From the NCBI GenBank assembly GCA_031556065.1, contig JAVBTR010000016.1, positions 1 to 60,593 of the forward strand: DNA of 60,593 nucleotides. The letters run 5' to 3'. Numbering within the stretch: the first letter of the stretch is position 1; each line of letters starts with the position of its first letter. The notes under the pieces were generated by a model. It ran no database searches and was not told the origin of the DNA. It was given only the letters and a program-made list of their open reading frames with translations. Positions 15,020 to 24,057 of this stretch are shown here, piece after piece. The DNA is from JAVBTR01 sp031556065 (GTDB taxonomy: Bacteria > Bacillota > Clostridia > Christensenellales > Aristaeellaceae). The translations under genes were made by a program, and so were the position numbers.

Positions 15020-16663
15020 CTAAGTCTTTTCAATGGTCAAAAAGGAAACCCCATGCACAGGCAAGCAAAAACGGTAGGCTACCCGCCCGTCCATTACTGG
15101 CAGGGTTACCGGCGCTTCATAAAGCTCCAACCCTTCCCGCTGCTTGATCGCCTGATATTGCATAGGCGTTGGATAGTTGGGGCTTCCCTGCCGGAGCCAT
15201 TCATGGTAGGCATTGGAGTGTGTGTCGTCGATCCGGTAATGGGTCACTTTGGCTAGACCTTCAAAGGGTAGATTCAGCGCTTTCAAATCCACATCGTAGG
15301 TCTGTTTCACATCCCAATCGTCATGATGGCAGTAGATAAGGGCCTGAACCCCATGATCGCCCATAATCGTCGCCCAGCCGTCGATTTCAGGACCTTCCTC
15401 GGTACCATTGAGGTCTTTAAAGCACAAGGGATCTACATCGCGGCTGGACGTTAAGCTGATACGCTGATAGCCAAGCTTCGCATAAAGCTTGAAAAGGTTG
15501 AAAACCGCCTTATCGATCCCCTGAGTAGAAAAGGTGCGCGTTCCTTCAAAGCACCTTTCGCCTTCAAACATGAACGCCCAGGCCAAAGGACGGATATCGC
15601 CCTCCATTTTTTCCGCCAAGTCATAGAGGTTTTTATAGCCGGAAGCCATGTAGGAAGCATAATACTCCGTATTTCTGAAATTCAGATTGAAGTTATCGAA
15701 TCTGCCGCCTGCCGCCCAGGTCTCCGGGTCCGCCTCGCTTAATACGCATTCCAGGCCGCCATAGCCATATTTCTGGCAGATTTCAAAGAGGCAACGCACA
15801 TTATCCACCAAAACCTGTACGGAAGGAAGCTGTTTTTTTGCCAGCGTATCGAAGCTATATACGCCTCCCTTGGTATGAAAAGCTGTGAAATCAATACGCG
15901 TACCCTGTTCACCGGTAACGTAATTCACGCCGTTTCGCACATGGTTGAGAAATTTATCCAGATACATGGCGCAATAACCGTCCTTGGCCCGGTCGCCGCA
16001 TGTGGCGGGGCCGCCAAAGCGCGCGGCGGACAGTGCATTATGCACCGCTGCCTCGGTGTAATCGTACAGCTTGCAAAATTCCTCGTGGGTTCCACGCCAA
16101 TAGTAGCCATCCGGCTCATTCCACATTTCAAAATACCAGGTTTCAACCTCTGCCTGACCGTAGCGCGCCACCAGGTGGCTAACCCAGCTAAAAATCAAGT
16201 CATACCATTTTTGATAGTCCTTGGGCGGCATGGCCCAGCCTACCCGTTGGTATTCGCTGATGCTGCCGGACAGCTGATAGAATTTTCTATTCTCGGCCAA
16301 CCGTGGATCGGCCAGATCCCGCGGCATAAAGCCTATCTCAATAAAGGGCTTGCAGTTGTTTTGAAGCCAGATATCACACATTTCATCCACCAGCGAAAAA
16401 TCGTAGATGGGATTCCCCTGTGCATCCTCCAGATAGATATTGGTGGAACCCCACTTGTAGGACGCATGCTTGATCCCCGTGCAAAGCAGGTGATGGCAAC
16501 GTACATAGTAGGGTTTTTCCAGTTTCCCAAATTTTTCGATCAGCTTTATACCGCCGGGCGAGTGGGTATAGTTGCATTCGTCATAGCCGATATAGTTCCA
16601 GGTGTGGGCAAGCTGTCCCAGCCACTTGCCCGCGTCCAGCAATACGCTTACCTTCTCATTCAT
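15020..16663 (-). CDS. GH39-family glycosidase (beta-xylosidase-like), copy A
   Basis: A 547-residue GH39-type retaining glycosidase without signal peptide, so cytoplasmic. The probable acid/base is Glu183 in EMWNEPD and the nucleophile Glu310 in CVLSEAD, the signatures of this clan A family. The N-terminal three-quarters form the TIM barrel and the last 130 residues a beta domain. GH39 members are mostly beta-xylosidases or alpha-L-iduronidases; with transketolase downstream a pentoside substrate is more likely. It is a tandem paralog of the next gene upstream, equal in length and similar along its entire length. Confidence 0.87.
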   Translation of the reverse strand: MNEKVSVLLDAGKWLGQLAHTWNYIGYDECNYTHSPGGIKLIEKFGKLEKPYYVRCHHLLCTGIKHASYKWGSTNIYLEDAQGNPIYDFSLVDEMCDIWLQNNCKPFIEIGFMPRDLADPRLAENRKFYQLSGSISEYQRVGWAMPPKDYQKWYDLIFSWVSHLVARYGQAEVETWYFEMWNEPDGYYWRGTHEEFCKLYDYTEAAVHNALSAARFGGPATCGDRAKDGYCAMYLDKFLNHVRNGVNYVTGEQGTRIDFTAFHTKGGVYSFDTLAKKQLPSVQVLVDNVRCLFEICQKYGYGGLECVLSEADPETWAAGGRFDNFNLNFRNTEYYASYMASGYKNLYDLAEKMEGDIRPLAWAFMFEGERCFEGTRTFSTQGIDKAVFNLFKLYAKLGYQRISLTSSRDVDPLCFKDLNGTEEGPEIDGWATIMGDHGVQALIYCHHDDWDVKQTYDVDLKALNLPFEGLAKVTHYRIDDTHSNAYHEWLRQGSPNYPTPMQYQAIKQREGLELYEAPVTLPVMDGRVAYRFCLPVHGVSFLTIEKT

Positions 16664-16666
16664 TTT

Positions 16667-18310
16667 TCACCGCTCCTTTTCAATCGTTAAGAACGATATG
16701 CCGTGGGTGGGAAGCTCAAACGAGCGGGTGATGGCGCCATCTGTTATTTCACATTCAAAAGGCGCTTCATATAGCTCCAGCCCGTCCCGCGCCTTGATTG
16801 CCTGATATTGTCCATCCGCCGGATAGTTAGGCTTCCCTTGCCGAACCCACTCTTGATAGGCGTTTGAGTGGGTAGCGTCGATGCGGTAATGCTTCACCCG
16901 CGCCTTCCCTGAAAAGTGCAAATTTTGGAGCTTTAAATCAATGCCGAAAACTTGCTTTGCATCCCAATCATCATGGTGACAGTACAAAAGCACCTGCAGG
17001 CCGGTTTCGTCAAGCGTTGCCCAGCCGTCCACCTCCGGGCCCTCTTGGGTGCCGAAATCATCCCCAAAGGCAAGGGGATTTATATTTCGGCTGGAGGTTA
17101 GCTTAACGCGCCTGTCACCTAGCTTCGCATAGAGCTTGAACAAATTCAGTACCGCTTTGTCGATGCCCTGGGTAGAAAAGCTGCGCGTGCCCTCAAAGCA
17201 ACGCTCGTTTTCAAACATGAACGCCCATGCCAGCGGCCGGATATCCCCGTTCAGCCTGGCCGCCAGATCATACAGATTTTTGTATGCCGACGCCGTGTAG
17301 GATGCGTAATACTCGGTATTTCGAAAGTTTAAGTTAAAGTTATCGTATCTGCCGCCTGCTGCCCAGCCATCCGGGTCGGCCTCGCTTAAAACGCATTCAA
17401 GATAATCGTACCCAAATTCCTTAATCACTGAAAACTGCATCGCCACGTTTTCAAGCAGCGCTTTCACCGAAGGCAGCTGTTTTTGCGCCAGCGCATCAAA
17501 ATTATAGTTACCTCCTTTGGTGTGGAAGGAGGTAAAATCGATTCGGGTTCCGGTCTTGCCCGAATAATAATTCTGGCCACTTTTGATGTGTTCAAGAAAT
17601 TTTCTTAAAAAAACCGTTGCGTGCCCATCCTCTGTCCGGTTGCCACAGGTGGCGGGACCGCCAAAGCGCAAGGCAGGACTCACTGCGTGTACAGCAGCCT
17701 CAGTATAATCGTAGAGCTTACAAAACTCATCATGGGTTCCTTGCCAGTAAAAAATATCTGGCTCGTTCCACATTTCAAAGTACCATTTTTCCACCTCTTT
17801 TAACCCATACCGCGAAACACAATGGGAAACCAGGGCATAAATCAAATCATGCCATTTTTGATAGTCTTTAGGAGGCATCGCCCAGCCGATACGCTGATAC
17901 TCACTGATGCCATATGCCACCTGATAAAACTTTTCGTTTTCAGCCTTGCGCGGGTCTGCCAGATCCCTTGGCATAAAGCCCAGTTCCAAAAAAGGCCTGC
18001 AATTGTTTTTCAGCCAAATATCGCACATCTGGTCAATCACATCAAAATTGTAAACTGGTTCTCCCTTTTCATTTTCAATGTACGCATTGGTGGAACCCCA
18101 TTTATAAAAGCCATGGAGGATACCTGTACAAAGCATGTGATGAGCACGCATGTAGTAGGGTTTTTCCATTTTCCCAAATTTCTCAATCAGTGCCATGCCG
18201 CCCGGCGAATGGGTATAGTTGCATTCGTCGTAACCGATGTAGTTCCAGGTGTGTTCAAACCTTCCAAGCTCCATTTGAGCATCCACCAGGACAGAAACCT
18301 TTTCTCTCAT
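16667..18310 (-). CDS. GH39-family glycosidase (beta-xylosidase-like), copy B
   Basis: Paralog of the downstream copy A: the same 547 residues, colinear without visible gaps, with long identical blocks such as HTWNYIGYDECNYTHSPGG and GFMPRDLADP. Catalytic glutamates are again at 183 (WNEPD) and 310 (LSEAD). No signal peptide. It follows the XRE-cupin regulator by 2 bases and precedes copy A by 3 bases. The differences are scattered, which suggests an old duplication with separate substrate preferences rather than a recent copy. Confidence 0.87.
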   Translation of the reverse strand: MREKVSVLVDAQMELGRFEHTWNYIGYDECNYTHSPGGMALIEKFGKMEKPYYMRAHHMLCTGILHGFYKWGSTNAYIENEKGEPVYNFDVIDQMCDIWLKNNCRPFLELGFMPRDLADPRKAENEKFYQVAYGISEYQRIGWAMPPKDYQKWHDLIYALVSHCVSRYGLKEVEKWYFEMWNEPDIFYWQGTHDEFCKLYDYTEAAVHAVSPALRFGGPATCGNRTEDGHATVFLRKFLEHIKSGQNYYSGKTGTRIDFTSFHTKGGNYNFDALAQKQLPSVKALLENVAMQFSVIKEFGYDYLECVLSEADPDGWAAGGRYDNFNLNFRNTEYYASYTASAYKNLYDLAARLNGDIRPLAWAFMFENERCFEGTRSFSTQGIDKAVLNLFKLYAKLGDRRVKLTSSRNINPLAFGDDFGTQEGPEVDGWATLDETGLQVLLYCHHDDWDAKQVFGIDLKLQNLHFSGKARVKHYRIDATHSNAYQEWVRQGKPNYPADGQYQAIKARDGLELYEAPFECEITDGAITRSFELPTHGISFLTIEKER

Positions 18311-18312
18311 GC

Positions 18313-18885
18313 CTATTCCTCCTTTTTTTCGTCCTCTGAAGCCGAAAACTCATAGCCCGCAAAAACATTCAAATACCGAACCTCATGATCCACAGACTGG
18401 ATGCCATGCTTAAGCGCACCGTCAAAATAAAGGCTGTCACCTTTTCTTAAAAGGTATTGTGTTTCTCCCACCGCAAACACCATTTCCCCTTCCACCACAT
18501 AAATGTATTCCTCCCCCTGGTGTACCACTTGATGGGGCTTCAGCTCCCCTTTTTTCGCATAGATCAAAATGGGTTGCATTTTTTGCCCTGGGCCGTTTGA
18601 GCCTGTAAAAAGCTGGTAACCCTTAGCCGTACGGATAAACCCTTCCGGGTTTGAAAAGGGATTAAGGGTCAGCTTCGCGTTTTCGAAGCTTTCCGCTTCC
18701 AACAACTCCCCTACCTTTACCCCCAGAACCCGTGCAATGCGCTGCAGCGTTGCCACCGCCGGAACCACCGCCCCATTCTCCACCTTAGAAATCATGGCCT
18801 TGGACAGTTCGCAGCGGTCGGCCACCTCCTGCTGTGTCAGCCCGCTTTTAAGCCGGATTTTACGAATACTTCCCCCGATATTCAA
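18313..18885 (-). CDS. XRE-family regulator with C-terminal cupin
   Basis: A 190-residue regulator: a helix-turn-helix in residues 5-60 (IRLKSGLTQQEVADRCELSKAMISKVENG) and a cupin in residues about 110-180 (HQVVHQGEEYIYVVEGEM, LRKGDSLYFDG). The SutR/PuuR-type layout usually senses a small metabolite. The start is a TTG with GAGG 7 bases upstream. It leads the operon with both GH39 genes and the transketolase halves, so it probably controls its own operon. Palindromes GTTGA-N7-TCAAC lie before it and in front of the divergent isomerase. Confidence 0.9.
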   Translation of the reverse strand: MNIGGSIRKIRLKSGLTQQEVADRCELSKAMISKVENGAVVPAVATLQRIARVLGVKVGELLEAESFENAKLTLNPFSNPEGFIRTAKGYQLFTGSNGPGQKMQPILIYAKKGELKPHQVVHQGEEYIYVVEGEMVFAVGETQYLLRKGDSLYFDGALKHGIQSVDHEVRYLNVFAGYEFSASEDEKKEE

Positions 18886-18910
18886 ATTCTCGCCTCGTTT
18901 ATGGATATAT

Positions 18911-18943
18911 TTTATAAGTTGACTTTAATTCAACATTGTTGAA
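18911..18943 (-). promoter_or_regulatory. Operator region of the XRE-GH39 operon
   Basis: Contains a minus-strand -10 candidate TATAAA (18911-18916), a palindrome GTTGA-N7-TCAAC (18918-18934) and an overlapping perfect repeat TTCAACA-T-TGTTGAA (18929-18943). The first palindrome has the same arms and spacing as one at 19758-19774, as expected for one regulator binding both. No clear -35 hexamer was found. Confidence 0.55.
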
Positions 18944-19001
18944 TTGTCGATTAAAATTTAACCTCCACACCCGCAGCATGGAAGTTTACAAAGGCACTGC
19001 C

Positions 19002-19682
19002 TTACATGGCTTCAAGGAGTTCTCTGGCCTTTTCAAAGCCCGTCCGCCCAGAATTATACACTGGCACCCGCGTGTGCGTAAGTTCCTTTTCCAACACGGA
19101 CATGGATACCTGCGCCAGTACAATGGCGTCCACGCATTTGGAAAGCCTGTCAATTTCCTCAAGGAGCATTTCATTGTGCTTTTCAGGGTTGCCGGCACGC
19201 AGCACTTTAAAGGCTTCTTCGCACAGCACACCTTCAACCTTAACGGTTTTCCCAACTTCGGCAGCAGCTTGCATTAAAAGACGATTGGAGGCAGGCATGG
19301 TTGAGGGCAAGGTACCAATGAGCCCAATGCGGCCTCCCTGCTGAACAGCCAAGTCCATCATGGGTCTGTCAATGTTCAAAAGCGGTGTGGAAATCATGGG
19401 CATGGCATGGCTTACCGCCTGGTTGAAGGTAGAGCAGCCCAGCATGATCAGGTCGCACCCGGCTTCCTCCAAGAAGTGGGCATAGGTAGTAAATTTAAAG
19501 AAATTCGCCTTGGGAATGGTTCCAATAGGTGCTTTTAAATTATCTCGCTGAAGGGTATCATCCCCCAGATGCATAATCTCCACCTCCGGGAGAATCTCCT
19601 TGCAATAGGGCGCTACGGTCTGTGCGGTAAACACTGCCGCATGAATAATGCCAAGCGTACGTCCTGTTAAGTCTTTAGGCAT
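19002..19682 (-). CDS. Asp/Glu/hydantoin racemase-family protein
   Basis: A 226-residue protein of the Asp/Glu racemase superfamily. The first catalytic cysteine is present in MLGCSTFNQ (near residue 87), but the second half, where the family has a second Cys in a GCT-like motif, reads IVLAQVSMS and lacks it. It may therefore be a decarboxylase, lyase or one-base racemase variant rather than a two-base racemase. AAGGAGGAAAG precedes the ATG. It is divergent from the sugar isomerase and upstream of the XRE operon on the same strand. Substrate unknown. Confidence 0.78.
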   Translation of the reverse strand: MPKDLTGRTLGIIHAAVFTAQTVAPYCKEILPEVEIMHLGDDTLQRDNLKAPIGTIPKANFFKFTTYAHFLEEAGCDLIMLGCSTFNQAVSHAMPMISTPLLNIDRPMMDLAVQQGGRIGLIGTLPSTMPASNRLLMQAAAEVGKTVKVEGVLCEEAFKVLRAGNPEKHNEMLLEEIDRLSKCVDAIVLAQVSMSVLEKELTHTRVPVYNSGRTGFEKARELLEAM

Positions 19683-19711
19683 ATGTACTTTCCTCCTTTG
19701 CTGATAGGGGC

Positions 19712-19720
19712 ATTATAACA
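19712..19720 (-). promoter_or_regulatory. Extended -10 promoter of the racemase-family gene
   Basis: On the minus strand TG-T-TATAAT (19712-19720) lies 30 bases before the ATG. A TG one base before a perfect -10 often substitutes for a poor -35. Confidence 0.45.
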
Positions 19721-19754
19721 CCCCCGCCTATAAATAGAAAGCATTTCGTGAAAC

Positions 19755-19787
19755 AAAGTTGACAAAAAATCAACTTTCTATTATTCT
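19755..19787 (+). promoter_or_regulatory. Promoter and overlapping operator of the sugar isomerase
   Basis: TTGACA (19759-19764), 17 bases, then TATTCT (19782-19787). The palindrome AAAGTTGA-N7-TCAACTTT (19755-19777) covers the -35 box and half the spacer, a typical repressor position. Its core matches the repeat before the XRE regulator. Confidence 0.65.
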
Positions 19788-19823
19788 GTAAGCACATAAA
19801 TGAAGAAAAACGGAGGGCACTTT

Positions 19824-20633
19824 ATGCAACTCGGTCTTTGTATCAATATGCTTGCGGCAGATCCCGCTGGTATTGGCCTGGAAGCCCTGAACCTGGCGAA
19901 AGAAGCAGGCGCAGACTATTTGGAAGTGCCCCTGGCACAAATTATGTTTACAGACGATAAGACCTTCGAAAAAGAGGTGTTGCCGGCCCTTTCAGGCAGC
20001 GGCCTGCCGGTGTACAGCTGCAACAACTTTTTTCCCGGCAGCTTGCGGCTAACAGGCGCAAGCGCCGACCACGGCAAGGCCTTGGCCTATGCAGAAAAGG
20101 CCCTTGACCGCGCCGCCCAGCTTGGCATCACTTACGCGGTTTTCGGTTCTGGCGGCGCGCGGAACGTCCCCGATGGTTTCCCGGTTTCAACAGGCTTTGA
20201 GCAGCTTATCGCTTTTCTCAAGGCGCTGGCTCCTTTGGCTGCAAAAAGAGATATTTTGATCGTCATCGAACCTCTAAACCCCTCGGAATCCAACCTTATC
20301 AATACCCTGGAAGATGGCCGTGCCCTAGCCCAGGCCGTCAATCACCCAAACGTGGCGCTGCTGGCGGATTACTATCACATGCGCCTTTGCGGGGAAAGGG
20401 CGGATGCCATTTTAAAGGCCGGGGATTGCCTTAAGCACCTCCACCTGGCACGCGCGCTGGGGCGGCAGATGCCATTTGATGCCCAGGAAGAAGATTACCT
20501 ATCCTTTTTCCGGGCCCTTAAGCAGATAGATTACAGGGGAAACTTGTCCTTGGAGGCCCGGGTTATGGCGCCTTATCAAGGGTCTCTCCGGCATGCCTTT
20601 TCGCTCCTGCGGACGCTTTACCAGCAGGCATAG
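19824..20633 (+). CDS. Sugar phosphate isomerase/epimerase (xylose isomerase-like TIM barrel)
   Basis: A 269-residue AP-endonuclease-2-type TIM barrel used by many sugar and polyol isomerases and epimerases. Metal ligands can be placed in the family pattern: Glu in VIEPLNPSESN, Asp/His in LLADYYHMRL, His in LKHLHLARALGR, and a late Glu in LSLEARV. The ATG at 19824 has GGAGG 7 bases upstream; an earlier in-frame ATG at 19800 has none. Its promoter carries the XRE-like operator, so it may belong to the same regulon as the GH39 operon. Exact substrate not determinable. Confidence 0.83.
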   Translation: MQLGLCINMLAADPAGIGLEALNLAKEAGADYLEVPLAQIMFTDDKTFEKEVLPALSGSGLPVYSCNNFFPGSLRLTGASADHGKALAYAEKALDRAAQLGITYAVFGSGGARNVPDGFPVSTGFEQLIAFLKALAPLAAKRDILIVIEPLNPSESNLINTLEDGRALAQAVNHPNVALLADYYHMRLCGERADAILKAGDCLKHLHLARALGRQMPFDAQEEDYLSFFRALKQIDYRGNLSLEARVMAPYQGSLRHAFSLLRTLYQQA

Positions 20634-20650
20634 ACTCCCTTTCCCAGCCA

Positions 20651-22102
20651 TTAAAGATTATTTACTACAGCGGTATCACCCGTTTCACCAGCCCAAGCGC
20701 GAAGCCTTGCTCTCATGGCTTGAAGCACCTGGGGAGCGGCGTCTGAAACTGCCAGGTTCTTTAATTCAAAAGGATCGTTAGCCAGATCGTACAGTTCATC
20801 CAAATCCCCCTGATTGTAGGTATACTTATACCTGTCCGTAATCAGCGCGCGCCCGATATGGCTGCAAAAATGCCCATGGGTTTCGCAAACCGTGTAATCC
20901 CGAAAAGCCGTCTGGCTATCCCGGCTAACAGGCAGAAGGGACATGCCGTCCACGGGACTTGAAAACGCCAAACCAGCGGCATCTAAGACCGTCGGCGCCA
21001 TATCCAGGTTGGAAACCGGCAGGGCGCTTACCTGTTTAGGCGGGATAACACCGGGAAACCTTATCGCCATAGGAATACGAAGCATCTCTTGGGGCATGTA
21101 GGCGGCCTTGTCGAAATGGCCCCCATGGCAAGCCACCGCGTCGCCATGGTCCGTAGTCATGATAACCATGGTATTTTCTTCAAGGCCGTACTCTTTAAGC
21201 CCCTCCAGAATCATGCCAGCTGCCGCGTCCACCAGGCTGATCTGCCCATAGCAGCGGGAGAGAATATGCTGCCAGTCCCCATTTGAAAGAGGCGAGGGAA
21301 AGAGCAGGCGCCCATTTTCGTTAAGACCCTTGTTGTTCTCCATCGCATAGAGGGCAGGCTTACCATTTAAGTAAACATTTTCTTTAAGGCTCAGGGGCAG
21401 CGCAATCTCGCTTGGAGGATACATAGCCGCAAATTCCTCTGTGGGAAAATACGGCTGGTGGGGGCCCCAGAAATCCACCCGCATGCTAAAGGGCGCGCCG
21501 GATGATTGCCCGGCCAGTTCCTTTAGCTTTTCTTTGGCCAAATAGGCCAGAAAGAAAGCCTCATGGGTTTCCTTGGACGTAGTCATCATTCCGGCGCAAT
21601 GTTCATTGCACCACTCCCCGTCTTGCTTAACCACTCTTCCCAGCCTTTCTGAATCCGGAATAAAATCATATTCAATGAATATTTCAGGCTCAGGCAAGCC
21701 TTTATCTAAAAGATACTGTTTATATTCCGCCTTGGTATAAGGGTTGTTGTAGCTTGCGTAATTAAAACCCTCACAGCCATGGTCAAGGGCTGTACCAGCT
21801 CCCGCATGCCACTTGCCATAATAGAACTGCCTGTAACCGCCACGGGCCATCAAATCTAGATACACCTCCCGGTGGTAGGGATGGTCTGTATCATTTTGAA
21901 GCTCCCGGTGGTTGTGAGGATAGAGGCCTGTCAGCATGCTGCGCCTCGCAGGCCCGCACAGTGGGCAGACCGTATGGGCGTTTGTGAAATGAATGCCCTC
22001 CATGGCCAGGCTGTCAAAAACAGGCCTCTTTACCTGTCCATGCCCGTAATACGCCTGATGGTCGTTTAAGATAAATAAAATATTGGGCCTTTTTTTCTCC
22101 AT
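20651..22102 (-). CDS. Cys-type sulfatase
   Basis: A 483-residue arylsulfatase-family hydrolase. The maturation motif is C-G-P-A-R at Cys49 (in CPLCGPARRSMLTG), where the cysteine is converted to formylglycine; anaerobes use a radical-SAM maturase, which is not in this window. Other metal-site motifs: the N-terminal RPNILFILNDHQ and MTTDHGDAVACHG. No signal peptide, so it acts on imported sulfated sugars. The ATG at 22102 is chosen; a TTG one codon earlier is also possible behind GAGGAG. It is the last gene of the locus that contains GH127 and the ABC importer, suggesting a sulfated arabinose-containing or host glycan. Confidence 0.92.
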   Translation of the reverse strand: MEKKRPNILFILNDHQAYYGHGQVKRPVFDSLAMEGIHFTNAHTVCPLCGPARRSMLTGLYPHNHRELQNDTDHPYHREVYLDLMARGGYRQFYYGKWHAGAGTALDHGCEGFNYASYNNPYTKAEYKQYLLDKGLPEPEIFIEYDFIPDSERLGRVVKQDGEWCNEHCAGMMTTSKETHEAFFLAYLAKEKLKELAGQSSGAPFSMRVDFWGPHQPYFPTEEFAAMYPPSEIALPLSLKENVYLNGKPALYAMENNKGLNENGRLLFPSPLSNGDWQHILSRCYGQISLVDAAAGMILEGLKEYGLEENTMVIMTTDHGDAVACHGGHFDKAAYMPQEMLRIPMAIRFPGVIPPKQVSALPVSNLDMAPTVLDAAGLAFSSPVDGMSLLPVSRDSQTAFRDYTVCETHGHFCSHIGRALITDRYKYTYNQGDLDELYDLANDPFELKNLAVSDAAPQVLQAMRARLRAWAGETGDTAVVNNL

Positions 22103-22109
22103 CAACCAA

Positions 22110-24044
22110 TCAACTCCTCACCCATATCAGCATTTCTCCCGGCTGGCGCTGGCCCCACAAAAAATACGGAACAAAGCGCAGGGATACCGCCTCTCTTTGG
22201 GCTTCCAGCGGGAAATACAAAGCATTCGCATGCTGTGCCGCCGCACCCGAACGGCTCCCCTTGCCTGTTATGGCCATGTACCCGGGAAAGCCTTCCACAT
22301 CCTTTGCCCAGAAGGTTTCCAGCACCGAAGTCTTATCAAGGCAAATATCCGGTAGATTTTCGCCATTATCCATCTGTTCCAGGCAGTAAACCACAGGCCC
22401 CCGCTGTATTGCCACTCTGCCCGCACCCTGCCTGAGGTTTACATTGGCTTGCATCAGCTCCGGCTGCATATGGAGGGATAAATTTACCGTATCCCCATCG
22501 TTCCAGCAGCGGTTGACAACCGCATAGCCATCTTCGCCCTTTGGCGTGGAAACGGCCTGGCCATTGACCTTGATAGCATAATGCCTGCACCACCCTGGAA
22601 TTCGCAGAGCCAAAGCAAATGAAAGCTGCTCCCGGATATTAACCGTAACCCCGATCTCGCCCTCCCAAGGGTACTGGGTTTGCTGGGAAAGTGTGACCCC
22701 ATGGCCGTCCAGGCAAAGTCTCCCTTCGCTGCTCCCGTATAAATGCACATTGATACGTCCTTGGCCTGTGGTATACATATAACGGGGAAGGGACGCTATC
22801 AGCCGCGCCAGGTTTGGCGGGCAGCACGCACACTGAAACCAGGGCTGCCGCTGGGCTTTAACATGGGTTTTAAGCGGGCTTTTCCGACACGCTTCCGGCG
22901 ACATTTCCAAAGGGTTAACATAGAAATAATGCTGCCCATCCTGGGCAATAGCTGCTGGGAGAATATTGTACAGGGCCCGTTCCATCACATCGGCGTAGAG
23001 CCGGTTGTTTTTCTCTTTAAGGAGTCTGGCCCCAAAGAAAACCAAACCAATTGAACCACAGGTTTCGGCATACATGGTGTCGTTAGGCAGATCATAGGGA
23101 TAGGTAAAGGCTTCCAAAATAGCAGTGGCCCCAATGCCGCCAGTCACATACATATGCTTGCCCGTTACTTCTTTGAACAGTGCTTCGCAATGGGCTAAAA
23201 GGCATGGGTCTTTCTTACAAAACGCAACATCCGCCATGCCGCAGTAAAGATACATAGCGCGGACAGCATGACCCGTAATATGCTCAAAGGAGGATACCTC
23301 CGCCTCCGGGCTGCCCCAGCCCCAGGCACCATAATCGGCCGCATTGCCCGCATAGCGCTTTTCCTGATAAAAATCCTCTGGCCGCTTGCCCCGGGCGCGG
23401 ATCAGGTATTCCGCAAGGGCAAGATAGCTTTCCCGCTGGGTCGCGCCATAGAGCCGAACCAAAGCCATTTCAATGATTTCATGGCCAAAATAGCCGTGCA
23501 GTTTCCCCTCTTCGGGGCCAAATTTGGTTAAGAGATGATCCGCCAGCTTTTCAGCCACGGAAAGCAGTACCCTTTTGCCTGTTCCCTCGAAATAGGATAC
23601 ACCTGCCTCAATGAAGTGGCCAAAACAGTAAAGCTCATGGGATTGGGGATCGCTCCACTCCTCTCCCGGCCTTGACAACTGGTAATAGGTGTCCAGATAG
23701 CCGTCTGCCCGCTGGGCGCGGGCTATCATACCGATGATCTGATCCGCCGTGCTTTCAAGGGCCGAATCCCTATGTGCCCCCAGCCATTCTCCCACTGCGT
23801 CAAGCCATTTGGCAAGATCGGTGTCCTGGTAGGGAACCCCTTGAAAAATACCTTCCACGTCGCCTGCCGCCACAAGAAAATTGTGAACCGTATGGTTTTT
23901 TGTAATACCCCAAACACGGTCATTAAGCACCTCCCATTGATAGGGCAGGGCTTTTTCACCAATGAGGCGCTGATAATGGTACCAAAAACCGTCCTGAATC
24001 ATGACCTGTCCGGCGGCAAGAGGCAAGAAGCTCGTTTCGTTCAT
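22110..24044 (-). CDS. GH127-type beta-L-arabinofuranosidase
   Basis: A 644-residue DUF1680/GH127 enzyme, cytoplasmic. By comparison with Bifidobacterium HypBA1 the acid/base is Glu311, and the zinc site is Glu327, Cys329, Cys407 and Cys408 (ETCG and CACCPP), with Cys407 as the nucleophile; the 16-residue spacing between the two glutamates is conserved. Family members remove beta-L-arabinofuranose, and relatives in GH146 do likewise. AGGAGGGA precedes the ATG. It lies between the histidine kinase (13 bases) and the sulfatase (7 bases), so it is an operon member. Confidence 0.9.
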   Translation of the reverse strand: MNETSFLPLAAGQVMIQDGFWYHYQRLIGEKALPYQWEVLNDRVWGITKNHTVHNFLVAAGDVEGIFQGVPYQDTDLAKWLDAVGEWLGAHRDSALESTADQIIGMIARAQRADGYLDTYYQLSRPGEEWSDPQSHELYCFGHFIEAGVSYFEGTGKRVLLSVAEKLADHLLTKFGPEEGKLHGYFGHEIIEMALVRLYGATQRESYLALAEYLIRARGKRPEDFYQEKRYAGNAADYGAWGWGSPEAEVSSFEHITGHAVRAMYLYCGMADVAFCKKDPCLLAHCEALFKEVTGKHMYVTGGIGATAILEAFTYPYDLPNDTMYAETCGSIGLVFFGARLLKEKNNRLYADVMERALYNILPAAIAQDGQHYFYVNPLEMSPEACRKSPLKTHVKAQRQPWFQCACCPPNLARLIASLPRYMYTTGQGRINVHLYGSSEGRLCLDGHGVTLSQQTQYPWEGEIGVTVNIREQLSFALALRIPGWCRHYAIKVNGQAVSTPKGEDGYAVVNRCWNDGDTVNLSLHMQPELMQANVNLRQGAGRVAIQRGPVVYCLEQMDNGENLPDICLDKTSVLETFWAKDVEGFPGYMAITGKGSRSGAAAQHANALYFPLEAQREAVSLRFVPYFLWGQRQPGEMLIWVRS

Positions 24045-24057
24045 AAGGGGTCCCTCC

